From contig CAAEIL010000127.1 in assembly GCA_900755985.1 (NCBI GenBank), positions 1 to 18,881 of the forward strand: DNA of 18,881 nucleotides. Direction: 5' to 3'. The first letter of the stretch is position 1; each line of letters opens with the position of its first letter. Position numbers and translations under genes: made by a program. The notes beneath the pieces were generated by a model. That model saw only the letters and a list, made by a program, of their open reading frames with translations, ran no database searches and was not told where the DNA came from. Positions 1 through 7,364 of this stretch are shown in pieces. Source of the stretch: Bacteroidales bacterium (lineage in GTDB: Bacteria > Bacteroidota > Bacteroidia > Bacteroidales > Muribaculaceae).

Positions 1-405
1 GGGCCAGGGCGGGTAGATGTCGCCGGTCCGGAGGCCTGCTTCGACGTGGCCTACGGGAATCTGCCGGTAGAATGCAGACAGGGCCGCAGCTGTCGATGTC
101 GAGGTGTCGCCATGGACAAGGACAAGGTCGGCAGGTGAGGCGTCGAGTACGGTACGCATGCCTGTGAGTATGCGCGAGGTGACATCGAAGAGGTCCTGGC
201 CGGGACGCATGATGTCAAGGTCGTAATCGGGTTTTATATCGAAAAGTTCGAGCACCTGATCAAGCATCTGCCGATGCTGTCCGGTGACGGTTACTATGGT
301 TTCGAACTCGTCGGCGCGGGCTTTTAGCTTGCGCACCAGCGGAGCCATTTTTATGGCTTCGGGGCGCGTGCCGAATACGAGCATTATTTTCTTCTTGGCT
401 GCCAT
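1..405 (-). CDS. wecB: UDP-N-acetylglucosamine 2-epimerase, non-hydrolysing (3' end outside window)
   Basis: This enzyme interconverts UDP-GlcNAc and UDP-ManNAc in the cytoplasm, supplying the substrate of the WecC dehydrogenase encoded two genes upstream. The first 135 residues are present and the frame is still open at base 1. Visible family motifs are FGTRPEAIKM (residues 11-20), TGQHRQML (41-48), VHGDTSTS (97-104) and GHVEAGLRTGD (119-129), which lie in the N-terminal Rossmann-like domain of this GT-B-fold enzyme. The family is usually about 360-390 residues, so roughly the last two thirds lies beyond the left edge. The ATG at 403-405 is supported by the motif positions. The stop of wecG ends only 12 bases upstream, so the two are probably one transcript. 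It was missed by simple complete-frame listing because it has no stop in the window. Confidence 0.95.
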   Translation of the reverse strand, partial: MAAKKKIMLVFGTRPEAIKMAPLVRKLKARADEFETIVTVTGQHRQMLDQVLELFDIKPDYDLDIMRPGQDLFDVTSRILTGMRTVLDASPADLVLVHGDTSTSTAAALSAFYRQIPVGHVEAGLRTGDIYPPWP

Positions 406-417
406 ATCAGTGCGTTT

Positions 418-1116
418 TTAGAAGCGGTGGGTTATCAGCCACCAGCCGAAAGGTATGTATTTGAGGTTGCGGCCCAGACGTTTGGGCTGCCGCAAAAGGC
501 GGTAAGCGAACTCGAGGTTGTGATCAAGCCACCATTTCGGAGCACGCGGTACGGCGCCGACATAGACGTCGTAGCTGCCGCCGAGTCCCTGATATATTGC
601 GCGGTGATGTTTCAGCATGTCGGCCATGAGTATTTCCTGCTTGGGCGAGCCCATGGCTACGAATACGACGTCGGGCTTGGTGGCGGCGACGTCGTCAATA
701 AGGGCCTGACGCTGGCTGTCATCCTTGATGTAGCCGTCGCGATGTCCGACTATGCGTATGCCGGGGAAGTCGGCGCGAAGTTTGTCGATGACGGCGGCAT
801 GTACTTTGGGCGAGGCACCTATGATGTAAAATGTCTTGCTGTGGTGGAAGCGCCTGATTATTTGCAGCCATAGTTCACATCCGGGAATCTTGGCGCAGTT
901 TTTGGCGCCTTTCTGGCGTGCGGCCATTACGGCTCCGACTCCGTCGCAATATGATATGTTGTTGTTGATGATGGGTATGGTGACTTCGTTGACGTTGGCT
1001 ATCTTGAGGGCATTGACGGCGACAAGTATGCCTTTTTTGCTGTCGGCGAAGTCGATGAGGGCGTCAGCGTCGGCAAAGGGATAAACTTCGAGTTGGCGTA
1101 GCTTGATTTTTTCCAT
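418..1116 (-). CDS. wecG: WecG/TagA/CpsF-family glycosyltransferase (probable UDP-ManNAcA transferase)
   Basis: A 232-residue GT26-family enzyme. The best-known member, WecG, adds ManNAcA from UDP-ManNAcA to undecaprenyl-PP-GlcNAc at the inner face of the membrane; TagA members add ManNAc instead. The family signature blocks are all present: CDGVGAVMAAR, PGIRIVGHRDGY, VFVAMGSPKQE and GLGGSYDVYVGAVPRAPKWW, followed by the LEFAYRLLRQPKRLGR segment. The C-terminus carries many basic and aromatic residues, as expected for membrane association. I start at the ATG ending at 1116: an AAGG lies just upstream, while the alternative ATG at 1143 falls inside a strong hairpin and adds nine unconserved residues. 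Because the gene lies between wecC and wecB, ManNAcA is the likeliest donor sugar. That substrate is inferred from context. Confidence 0.9.
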   Translation of the reverse strand: MEKIKLRQLEVYPFADADALIDFADSKKGILVAVNALKIANVNEVTIPIINNNISYCDGVGAVMAARQKGAKNCAKIPGCELWLQIIRRFHHSKTFYIIGASPKVHAAVIDKLRADFPGIRIVGHRDGYIKDDSQRQALIDDVAATKPDVVFVAMGSPKQEILMADMLKHHRAIYQGLGGSYDVYVGAVPRAPKWWLDHNLEFAYRLLRQPKRLGRNLKYIPFGWWLITHRF

Positions 1117-1136
1117 ACCTTGTGGCTTGTGTGTTT

Positions 1137-1175
1137 GCAGCACACCGGCGTCATGCGCCGACGTCGGTGTGCTGC
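1137..1175. repeat. Long inverted repeat between wecC and wecG
   Basis: The arms are GCAGCACACCGGCGTC (1137-1152) and GACGTCGGTGTGCTGC (1160-1175), with one mismatch in 16 pairs and a seven-base loop. It fills most of the space between the wecC stop and the wecG start. On the minus strand, where the genes are read, it is followed by AAACACAC and not by a T run, so it does not look like a standard terminator for this operon. On the plus strand it is followed by a T-rich stretch. It could protect or process the transcript, or terminate antisense transcription. Confidence 0.7.
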
Positions 1176-1177
1176 GT

Positions 1178-2383
1178 TTATTTTTTCCAAATACCGCAGA
1201 AGTCGAGGACGACTTTGTCGGCGGGATATTCGAGTGACTTGAAAGGTGTGTGTGCAGTGAGCATGACTACGATGTCGGCGCTGTCGAAAGCCTTGCGGTA
1301 GTCGGTGAGCGTATACACGGGGTGCGAGCTGACGTTGGGTTCGGCGACGAGGATTTCGGCGTCGGTTTTTTCGGCGATGACCTGATCGATGATATGTCGG
1401 GCGGGGCTTTCGCGCAGGTCGTCGATATCGGGTTTGAAGGCTACGCCCATCATGGCGACGACGGGACGGCGGCCGTGGTCAAGGCGGAAGCGCAGAATGG
1501 CGTTGACAACCTTCTGTGCGCACCAGTCGGCTTTGCCGTTGTTGATCGCGCGGGCAGCGGCGATAATGCGTGCCTGCTCGGGGAACATCGCTGTCAGGAA
1601 GTAAGGATCGACGGCTATGCAGTGGCCGCCGACGCCGCAGCCGGGCTGCAGTATGTTGACGCGAGGATGTTTGTTGGCCAGGGCGATAAGCTCCCAGACG
1701 TTGATGCCGGCGCGGTCGCAGATGAGCGAGAGTTCGTTGGCAAATGCTATCTGGACGTCGCGGCTCGAATTTTCGGTGAGCTTGCACATCTCGGCGGTAC
1801 GTGCGTTGGTGGGATGCAGGGTACCCCGGACAAACGAGCCGTAGAACTCCTTGGCTTTGTCGGTCGAGGCCGGGTCGATGCCGCCGATTACGCGGTCGTT
1901 GTGGACAAGCTCGTAGATGACGTTGCCGGGGAGCACGCGCTCGGGACAGTATGCGACGTGAATCTTGCCTTTGAGTTCGGGACGCTCGGCGTATATGATT
2001 TCGGCCATAGCCTCGGTAGTGCCTATGGGCGATGTGGACTCGACGACGAAGAGGTTGCCGGGACGCAGATAGGGGATGACGGCACGCGTGGCGGCCTCGA
2101 CGTACGAGACATCGGGCTGGTGGTCGCCTTTGAAGGGCGTGGGTACGACCATGAAGTATGCGTCGGCCTCTTCGGGCGTGGTGGCGGCACGGAAAGCTCC
2201 CGATGCGAGGACTTCGCGTAGCAGATCCTGAAGACCCGGCTCGATGATGTGAAGCTCGCCTCGGTTGGTTTTTGCGACTACTTCGGGGTTTATGTCAACG
2301 CCGACGACCTCGTTGCCGTGGCGAGCTGCGATTATCGCTGTAGGGAGGCCTATGTATCCAAGGCCCATAAAACATGCTTTCAT
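1178..2383 (-). CDS. wecC: UDP-N-acetyl-D-mannosamine dehydrogenase
   Basis: A UDP-sugar 6-dehydrogenase of 401 residues that oxidises UDP-ManNAc to UDP-ManNAcA with two NAD+. The N-terminal NAD-binding glycine motif MGLGYIGLPTA is at residues 6-16. CPERVLPGN, a conserved active-site block, is at about 146-154. The catalytic cysteine is C255 in CGVGGHCIAVDPYF, and a C-terminal UDP-binding domain begins at about residue 290 (MGVAFKPDIDDLRESPA). The ATG at 2381-2383 places the glycine motif right at the N-terminus as in the family; the frame remains open 35 codons further upstream, but that stretch overlaps the promoter. Distinguishing a UDP-ManNAc from a UDP-Glc or UDP-GalNAc dehydrogenase by sequence alone is uncertain; the adjacent WecB and WecG homologues decide the call. 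First gene of the wecC-wecG-wecB unit. Confidence 0.93.
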   Translation of the reverse strand: MKACFMGLGYIGLPTAIIAARHGNEVVGVDINPEVVAKTNRGELHIIEPGLQDLLREVLASGAFRAATTPEEADAYFMVVPTPFKGDHQPDVSYVEAATRAVIPYLRPGNLFVVESTSPIGTTEAMAEIIYAERPELKGKIHVAYCPERVLPGNVIYELVHNDRVIGGIDPASTDKAKEFYGSFVRGTLHPTNARTAEMCKLTENSSRDVQIAFANELSLICDRAGINVWELIALANKHPRVNILQPGCGVGGHCIAVDPYFLTAMFPEQARIIAAARAINNGKADWCAQKVVNAILRFRLDHGRRPVVAMMGVAFKPDIDDLRESPARHIIDQVIAEKTDAEILVAEPNVSSHPVYTLTDYRKAFDSADIVVMLTAHTPFKSLEYPADKVVLDFCGIWKK

Positions 2384-2437
2384 CTCTAAAATCAGTATTT
2401 TAGGCTCACAAAAATAAGATTGAGCGCTTTTGTAGTG

Positions 2438-2469
2438 CAAAGTTACAAAAATCTGCGACAATACGCAAC
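2438..2469 (-). promoter_or_regulatory. Bacteroidota-type promoter for wecC-wecG-wecB
   Basis: On the minus strand GTTG (2469-2466) is followed by 20 bases and then TAACTTTG (2445-2438), matching the Bacteroidota consensus TTTG, 19-21 bases, TAnnTTTG except for the first base of the upstream box. Transcription should begin near 2430, leaving a leader of about 45 bases before the wecC ATG. It implies that the ManNAcA genes can be expressed separately from the wza-led operon. Confidence 0.72.
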
Positions 2470-2548
2470 GTAAAAAGCGCCGAGTCAACAGTATTTTAGC
2501 GTGCGTGGGTCACAACGCCGTCTTCAGTTCTTATCTGCTGTCTCTACT

Positions 2549-3796
2549 CTAAGCCATGGGGGCGCCGCAAGCCTCCTCGGCAAGGGCCGTGGCCAAAGCG
2601 CAGAACATAAAGGCATTGGACCAGCGCATGTACGGAATGCGTGACGATACACCCTTCTTAAGCTGATAGTAGAAATAGCCTTGGGGCGAGCGCATATTTT
2701 TCAAAGTCCAGTCCATGACCTTGCTGACAAGCTGACGCTCAGCGCCATAGCGGTGCAGACGGCTCAGCGTCATTACCAGCTGACCCGGACAGTGTATGTC
2801 GATAGGATACTGCCGGTCGTGATAGTACTTGGGCGAACCATCGGCAAGAAAGAAATTATCAAGATAGTAGCGCAGGCCGCGCTCGATGTTCGAGGCGAAG
2901 CGCATGTCGCCGGTAAGCTCCTGATAGGCAATAAGACCGTCAAGGTTATAGCCGGTGTGGAACGAGTCGACCCACCCGGTCACGGGCTTCACGCCATAAG
3001 TCCACGAGCCGTCCTCACGCTGGTCGGCACAACAGGCCTCGACCGAGGCGCGGGCCAGGTCGAGATAGCGCGGACAGCCGGTCTCTTTCCATGCACGGGC
3101 CAGCAGACGGCTACCCAGAAGCGAAGCGTTATATATCGTATCGTTGCCCGGCATCTTGGAGTACGAGATTATCGTACCGCCCTTGTGCGGTGTGCGCCTC
3201 AGGTCATCGCAGACAAAGTCGGCAGCCGTTAGTGCGACGGAGCGGAAGTCGCGGCGTCCGGTGATTTCGGCAGCGTCAAGCAACGCCCAGGCACAGAAAT
3301 TGGTGGCGACGACCGTAGGCTCGCCGGCCGGAAAAAGGAACTCGCGACGGCACTGCCATGGGAAGTTATAACCCCAGGCGGCGCCGCTGAATCCCGTGGC
3401 CTTAAGCTGCAGCAAAAGTTCGCCGAGATACTCGATGCGCTCGCGCAATTGCTCCGTAGTTCCATAATCGGCCGCAAGCTCCGGACGGCGGGCGACAGCG
3501 TTGTAAAGCGTGCAATAGCCTTGCAGAAAGAGGCCTATGCCCTTGGCATTATGCTGCTTGGGGACGAGGAGCAGGCGCCGCAGGTTCAGCGGATTGCGCT
3601 TGAACAGCTGAATCCACACCAGACGACATATCGCCGAGCGCCCGACAAAAGGTATAGCCTTGAACACCCGCGAGTTGAGCCCGTCATACGGGTCCCACCC
3701 CCGGTAGTCCTCGCCCTCGCAGTACACCCGCAAGCGCCCGAAAGCCTTCAGGACCGTATCGCTGTCGTTCTTCGTTTTCGTCATAGTCCTAAACAT
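2549..3796 (-). CDS. Polysaccharide-locus protein, possibly alpha/alpha-toroid fold; function unknown
   Basis: A 415-residue protein with no signal peptide and no clear membrane segment. It is rich in repeated helical segments with aromatic residues, and has blocks such as GDNDT-like GNDTIYNASLLGSRLL, QREDGSWTYGV, DSFHTGYNLDGLIAYQELTGD, YPIDIHCPGQLV and a terminal RWSNAFMFCALATALAE. This pattern resembles (alpha/alpha)6 barrel proteins such as glycan epimerases, lyases or unsaturated glucuronyl hydrolases. Homologues in Bacteroides capsule loci are, as I recall, sometimes mislabelled delta-aminolevulinic acid dehydratase, which the sequence does not support. A cytoplasmic sugar- or glycan-modifying role is an inference from fold and context. 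An internal ATG at 3784 (MTKTKNDSD) is an equally good start. It is the last gene of the wza-led unit; the wecC promoter lies just downstream. Confidence 0.75.
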   Translation of the reverse strand: MFRTMTKTKNDSDTVLKAFGRLRVYCEGEDYRGWDPYDGLNSRVFKAIPFVGRSAICRLVWIQLFKRNPLNLRRLLLVPKQHNAKGIGLFLQGYCTLYNAVARRPELAADYGTTEQLRERIEYLGELLLQLKATGFSGAAWGYNFPWQCRREFLFPAGEPTVVATNFCAWALLDAAEITGRRDFRSVALTAADFVCDDLRRTPHKGGTIISYSKMPGNDTIYNASLLGSRLLARAWKETGCPRYLDLARASVEACCADQREDGSWTYGVKPVTGWVDSFHTGYNLDGLIAYQELTGDMRFASNIERGLRYYLDNFFLADGSPKYYHDRQYPIDIHCPGQLVMTLSRLHRYGAERQLVSKVMDWTLKNMRSPQGYFYYQLKKGVSSRIPYMRWSNAFMFCALATALAEEACGAPMA

Positions 3797-3865
3797 ATGC
3801 CAGTTAATACATTACCATCTATTCTACCAGAATAATGAAAAGACTTTGAATTGATGGCTCTCGTC

Positions 3866-4825
3866 TTATCTGTTTTGAAATTCGATTATGCGTTTGTCTA
3901 TGATTTTGCCGTCTTTGATGGCCACGGCTTTTGACAGCACCGGGTTCTTCGGATAGCTGCCGTCGACAAGCGTGTCTATATATTTGGCAATTTCTTCGCT
4001 GATGCCCAGTGACGATGATTTGTAGAACAACGACGGCGTGTGGTCGACAACGTAGTGTCTGATGCCGTCGACAAAGTAGTCGGGCGATTCGAGCGTGGTC
4101 GGGATGCTGGTCTCGACGCCGCCGTTGCGGTCACAGCTGATGTCGATAATCATAGCGCCGGGCTTCATGCGTTTGAGGTCTTCGCGGTAGATGATATGGT
4201 CTTTGCGCTTGGTGTCCCAGAGTATTGCGTTGACAACGACGTCATATTCGGGGAGTTCGCGGCGGAAGAGGTCTTCGGTGCGGCGGGCGTAAGCAAAAAC
4301 CTCGGCGCCGAGGAAGTGGAGAGTCTTGATGGCGCCGCGAGCCACGTTTCCGCGGCCTAGGACCGCTACCTTGGTATTGTAGGGGAAGATGCCGTGACGC
4401 AGATAGGCATGCATTATTGCGGCTTCACCGGCGATTTCGTTATTGCGCCAGAAAACATGACGGTTGGCCTCGTACATATCCTCCCAGGCGATGGCTGTAT
4501 TGCTGTTGCCGATGATGGCGTCGGCGATGTCGCGGTTCTGCACGCAGTGTATCCACCCGAAAAGAGTCTGTCCGTGCAATTGTCCCAGATATTCGGCATC
4601 GCCGATTTTCGGGTCGCAGATGATGTCGCATTTGAGGACATCCCCGCGCTCGGCGACATGGACGCCCCGCGAGGCATATTCTTTGTCATCGATGCCGAAG
4701 TCCGAGCCGTAGCCTTTCTCGACATACACCATCTCGGGGTGCGAGATTGCTTTTATGTTGTCGGGGAAAAGGGCGATGCGGTGCTCGTTTTCCTTTCGGC
4801 TCTTTATAAATCCTATTGTATTCAT
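3866..4825 (-). CDS. N5-(carboxyethyl)ornithine synthase-like opine dehydrogenase
   Basis: A 319-residue member of the alanine dehydrogenase/saccharopine dehydrogenase superfamily, closest in length and N-terminal pattern (MNTIGFIKSRKENEHRIALFP) to N5-(carboxyethyl)ornithine synthase. That enzyme condenses pyruvate with the side-chain amine of ornithine or lysine using NADPH. Residues 12-21 hold the conserved ENEHRIALFP basic motif, H93 sits in GWIHCVQN, and the nucleotide-binding loop is VLGRGNVARGA (155-165). The C-terminal part (DHTPSLFYKSSSLGISEEI) is the expected substrate-closing region. The ATG lies one base after the stop of the upstream CapK-like gene (TAA, G, ATG), so translation is probably coupled. 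An opine enzyme inside a polysaccharide operon suggests that its product, such as N-carboxyethyl-ornithine or -lysine, decorates the glycan. The exact amine substrate cannot be read from the sequence. Confidence 0.82.
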   Translation of the reverse strand: MNTIGFIKSRKENEHRIALFPDNIKAISHPEMVYVEKGYGSDFGIDDKEYASRGVHVAERGDVLKCDIICDPKIGDAEYLGQLHGQTLFGWIHCVQNRDIADAIIGNSNTAIAWEDMYEANRHVFWRNNEIAGEAAIMHAYLRHGIFPYNTKVAVLGRGNVARGAIKTLHFLGAEVFAYARRTEDLFRRELPEYDVVVNAILWDTKRKDHIIYREDLKRMKPGAMIIDISCDRNGGVETSIPTTLESPDYFVDGIRHYVVDHTPSLFYKSSSLGISEEIAKYIDTLVDGSYPKNPVLSKAVAIKDGKIIDKRIIEFQNR

Positions 4826-4826
4826 C

Positions 4827-6095
4827 TTATATGTTCTTCCTAAAGGGGTCTATATCGATATCTTGCTGCAGGCGTTTCTGCTTGCCGTTTTTTCCTTTGG
4901 CTATGGCGTCGACTATCTGGCAGTCGCAGCGCATGCTTGCGCCGAACGACTTGCTCAGGTCTGCGACAATCTGCCGGCGCTCCGATTCGGTAAATTCCTT
5001 ATTTACAACGACACGGAAAATCATGACGCCTTTTTCAGGCTGCCAGAACTGGAAGTTGGTGACATTTTCGAGCGAGCCGGGGCTTTCGAGGAATATGCAG
5101 GGCTGCAACTGGCCCTCGGTGTTTACGACAAAGTCGGACGAGCGTCCGAGTATGCGCAGTATGTTGCCCTGGCTGTCGACTTCGACATTGTCGCGCGTGG
5201 CATAGCGGATAAAGGGCATGGTGGTGTTCATGATGCTGGTGGCGACAATTTCGCATATATCGTTCCCGGCGGGAGTTTTCTCGCCGGTGGGCCTTAGTTC
5301 GCAATAGCCGTAATTCTGATAGAAGCGGAAATGCCCCATACCTTCGGCCGACCCAAAACAACACAGTTCGTTCTGCCCGAAGCCGTCGATAAACTTGGCG
5401 TCGGGGAAAACGCTCATTACAAAACGCTTGTCGTTGGGGTCAAACGACTCGCTGCTCGAAAAAATGCCTTTGATATTCAGCGGCGAGACGCCATAGCGTT
5501 TCTTTATCAGGCGCGCAAACACGGTAACGGCCGAAGGATAGACGTGCAGCACGTTGATACGCAGCCTTTTCATCTCGTCGATGTACTTGTCCAGTTCGGC
5601 CTCGCAAAGGCGGTATGACGAGAATACCCATTTTTTGCAGCCTTTGTAGCTGACTATGCCGTCGCCTTTTACACGGTCGCCGCGCAATATTCCTATTCTG
5701 AGATGCTTGCCAAAAGAATCAAAGAGGCTGTTTACAATAATGTCTTTCTCAAAAAAGATTTTAGGCGAATAATATACATCAAGCGGAAGTCCGGTCGAGC
5801 CGGAAGTGCCTTTGAGAACGCGTCGCCACGACGGGATGCGCTTCGAAACAAGTTCCGACGAGTGGCCCTGGATGTTCGCTTTTGTTATTATAGGGAGTTT
5901 CTTTATATCAAAACCATCTTCGATATACTTGTCATAATCCTTGTAAAAAGGTACATCGCGGATTGCACGACGTACTGCATTTTCCAACAATTCCGGTTTG
6001 AAATCAGAGATGTATAAGTTCTTTTTCTTGCGTGCCGATGGAAGATGCTTCAAGAAATTTCTTACAAGTTCGACATTTACAAATCGCGTATTCAT
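4827..6095 (-). CDS. CapK/PaaK-family adenylate-forming ligase
   Basis: A 422-residue cytoplasmic protein of the phenylacetate-CoA ligase-like branch of the ANL superfamily, often named CapK in capsule loci. The phosphate-binding loop is KGTSGSTGLPL (about residues 95-105). The central adenine and carboxylate-binding region holds GIFSSSESF and DGFGQNE (about 235-255). The hinge block IRYATRDNVEV precedes a C-terminal domain with LGRSSDFVVNTEG and a terminal GKNGKQKRLQQDI, which carries a lysine in the position of the catalytic one. Such ligases activate a carboxylate as an adenylate, then pass it to CoA or an amine. Tight coupling to the opine dehydrogenase suggests that it activates either the opine or a uronic acid for amide formation. 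That role is inferred, and the substrate is unknown. Spacing to the upstream GT4 gene is 22 bases. Confidence 0.85.
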   Translation of the reverse strand: MNTRFVNVELVRNFLKHLPSARKKKNLYISDFKPELLENAVRRAIRDVPFYKDYDKYIEDGFDIKKLPIITKANIQGHSSELVSKRIPSWRRVLKGTSGSTGLPLDVYYSPKIFFEKDIIVNSLFDSFGKHLRIGILRGDRVKGDGIVSYKGCKKWVFSSYRLCEAELDKYIDEMKRLRINVLHVYPSAVTVFARLIKKRYGVSPLNIKGIFSSSESFDPNDKRFVMSVFPDAKFIDGFGQNELCCFGSAEGMGHFRFYQNYGYCELRPTGEKTPAGNDICEIVATSIMNTTMPFIRYATRDNVEVDSQGNILRILGRSSDFVVNTEGQLQPCIFLESPGSLENVTNFQFWQPEKGVMIFRVVVNKEFTESERRQIVADLSKSFGASMRCDCQIVDAIAKGKNGKQKRLQQDIDIDPFRKNI

Positions 6096-6117
6096 ATATC
6101 AGAAGATTGATTAAAGA

Positions 6118-7179
6118 TTAAAGCGTCTCAAGCACTTTTGTCAGGCGTCTGATAATCGCATCCGGGAGAAACTTTTTGGACAATTCCTTTGAATTTTGTC
6201 CCTGCCTTTTTATTTCCTGCTGATTATCGCAATAAAATTTCATTGCCCTGAACAAAGCTTCTTGGTCGCCGGGCGAGAATAGGACGCCATTTTCACCATA
6301 TTTGACAACTTCCGGGATAGCTCCGACCGGAGTGGTAATAACCGGCATGGCATAGGTAAATGACTCAAGAATCGATACCGGAAGCCCTTCGGCATAAGAA
6401 GGCATCAACAATATGTCACATTCACGAAACACTTTATCTTTTTCTTCTCCGGCAACCCAGCCTTTGAATTCCGCTATGTCCTCGAGATGATGCTCGGCGA
6501 TAAATCGCTGTACCATTTTCTCGTTGTAACGGCCACAGAGGACAATTTTAGCTTTACCACGGAAATAGTCGACATTCTTGGCCATAACGTCAAGAAGATC
6601 AAATATTCCCTTGCGTTGGTCAAACCACGCCATAAAGACGAAACGGACAATATCGTCATTCGGTTTGTCAATATTTGCCTGATACGATGCGGGCGTATCG
6701 GACATATTGTTAAGCGTAAAGAATTTACCAAGACCGAATGTCTCGTCAAAGTATTGTTTCCATGTATCCGAGAGGGCAAAAACACAGTCACACTTTTCAA
6801 AAACAGATTTTATATTGTCAACACCCTTGTCCTCAACAAAATCCTTGAAAATAGCCGAATGACAATGGAACGAGATTTTGAACCCAAGCAACTTACCAAG
6901 ACGGATAATCAAAGATTTTCGACGCCAAGACTTAAGACTGCTGCCATGTATGTCAAGAATCCTATAAGGTGTGAACAAGCGTACAAAAGGCAGCAAAACC
7001 AAAGTGCGTGCAAAGTTGAACAGCCCGGGCACTGTACCTTTAAGACTATTGGTTGCCAAATGATGGAACTCAGGCAAATGTGCTTTATACGAGGCGAGTA
7101 CTGATGATATGCCTCCACGGTTTTTAAGGTGGGGACCGATGAAAAGTACTCGGCTATAAATTGTTTTATCGTTGTCCAT
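6118..7179 (-). CDS. GT4-family glycosyltransferase
   Basis: A 353-residue GT-B glycosyltransferase that retains the sugar's anomeric configuration and acts on a lipid-linked intermediate at the inner face of the membrane. The N-terminal domain has the glycine-rich acceptor loop GPHLKNRGGISSV (residues 15-27). The C-terminal donor domain shows FVFMAWFDQRKGI and the EX7E motif EGLPVSILE (E264, E272), followed by PVITTPVGAIPEVV. It has no membrane span but contains basic patches (KSWRRKSLIIRLGK) suited to membrane association. Unlike its neighbours it is preceded by 185 non-coding bases with a strong promoter, so it heads a possible sub-operon with the CapK-like and opine genes. The sugar donor is unknown. 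The region is visibly more AT-rich than wza, wzc or wecC. Confidence 0.9.
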   Translation of the reverse strand: MDNDKTIYSRVLFIGPHLKNRGGISSVLASYKAHLPEFHHLATNSLKGTVPGLFNFARTLVLLPFVRLFTPYRILDIHGSSLKSWRRKSLIIRLGKLLGFKISFHCHSAIFKDFVEDKGVDNIKSVFEKCDCVFALSDTWKQYFDETFGLGKFFTLNNMSDTPASYQANIDKPNDDIVRFVFMAWFDQRKGIFDLLDVMAKNVDYFRGKAKIVLCGRYNEKMVQRFIAEHHLEDIAEFKGWVAGEEKDKVFRECDILLMPSYAEGLPVSILESFTYAMPVITTPVGAIPEVVKYGENGVLFSPGDQEALFRAMKFYCDNQQEIKRQGQNSKELSKKFLPDAIIRRLTKVLETL

Positions 7180-7218
7180 ATGTCAAGGTTTCTTAGATTT
7201 CATTCGAGGTTATAATGA

Positions 7219-7250
7219 CAAAGGTAAGCAAATTTTACCAAGAAAGCAAA
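7219..7250 (-). promoter_or_regulatory. Internal Bacteroidota-type promoter before the second GT4 gene
   Basis: On the minus strand TTTG (7250-7247), exactly 20 bases, then TACCTTTG (7226-7219): a full match to the TTTG / TAnnTTTG consensus. The predicted start near 7212 leaves a leader of about 30 bases before the ATG at 7179. It would drive the GT4, CapK-like, opine-dehydrogenase and downstream genes independently of the wza promoter. The rest of the 7180-7364 intergenic stretch holds no gene or clear terminator that I can see. Confidence 0.78.
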
Positions 7251-7364
7251 TCCTTGATTGCTATGAGTCTACAACGTCATTATTAGTATTCAGTATATAC
7301 TTACGGCGAAATAACCATAGGTTTGGTTACATCATCATACTTTGAGTAGGAAATGGAAATTAAT

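Noticed and set aside
1250..2221. A 323-codon plus-strand frame opposite wecC
   Set aside because: It is the antisense shadow of a well-conserved gene with high GC third positions; the product has no recognisable domain.
2384..2548. Intrinsic terminator for the wza-led operon before wecC
   Set aside because: No stem followed by a T run is visible in the gap, so read-through into wecC is possible.
2681..3232. A 183-codon plus-strand frame opposite the toroid-like gene
   Set aside because: Antisense shadow with no family signal; the minus-strand frame has clear protein-like composition.
4755..5297. A 180-codon plus-strand frame opposite the CapK-like gene
   Set aside because: Shadow frame; the minus strand holds the ANL motifs.
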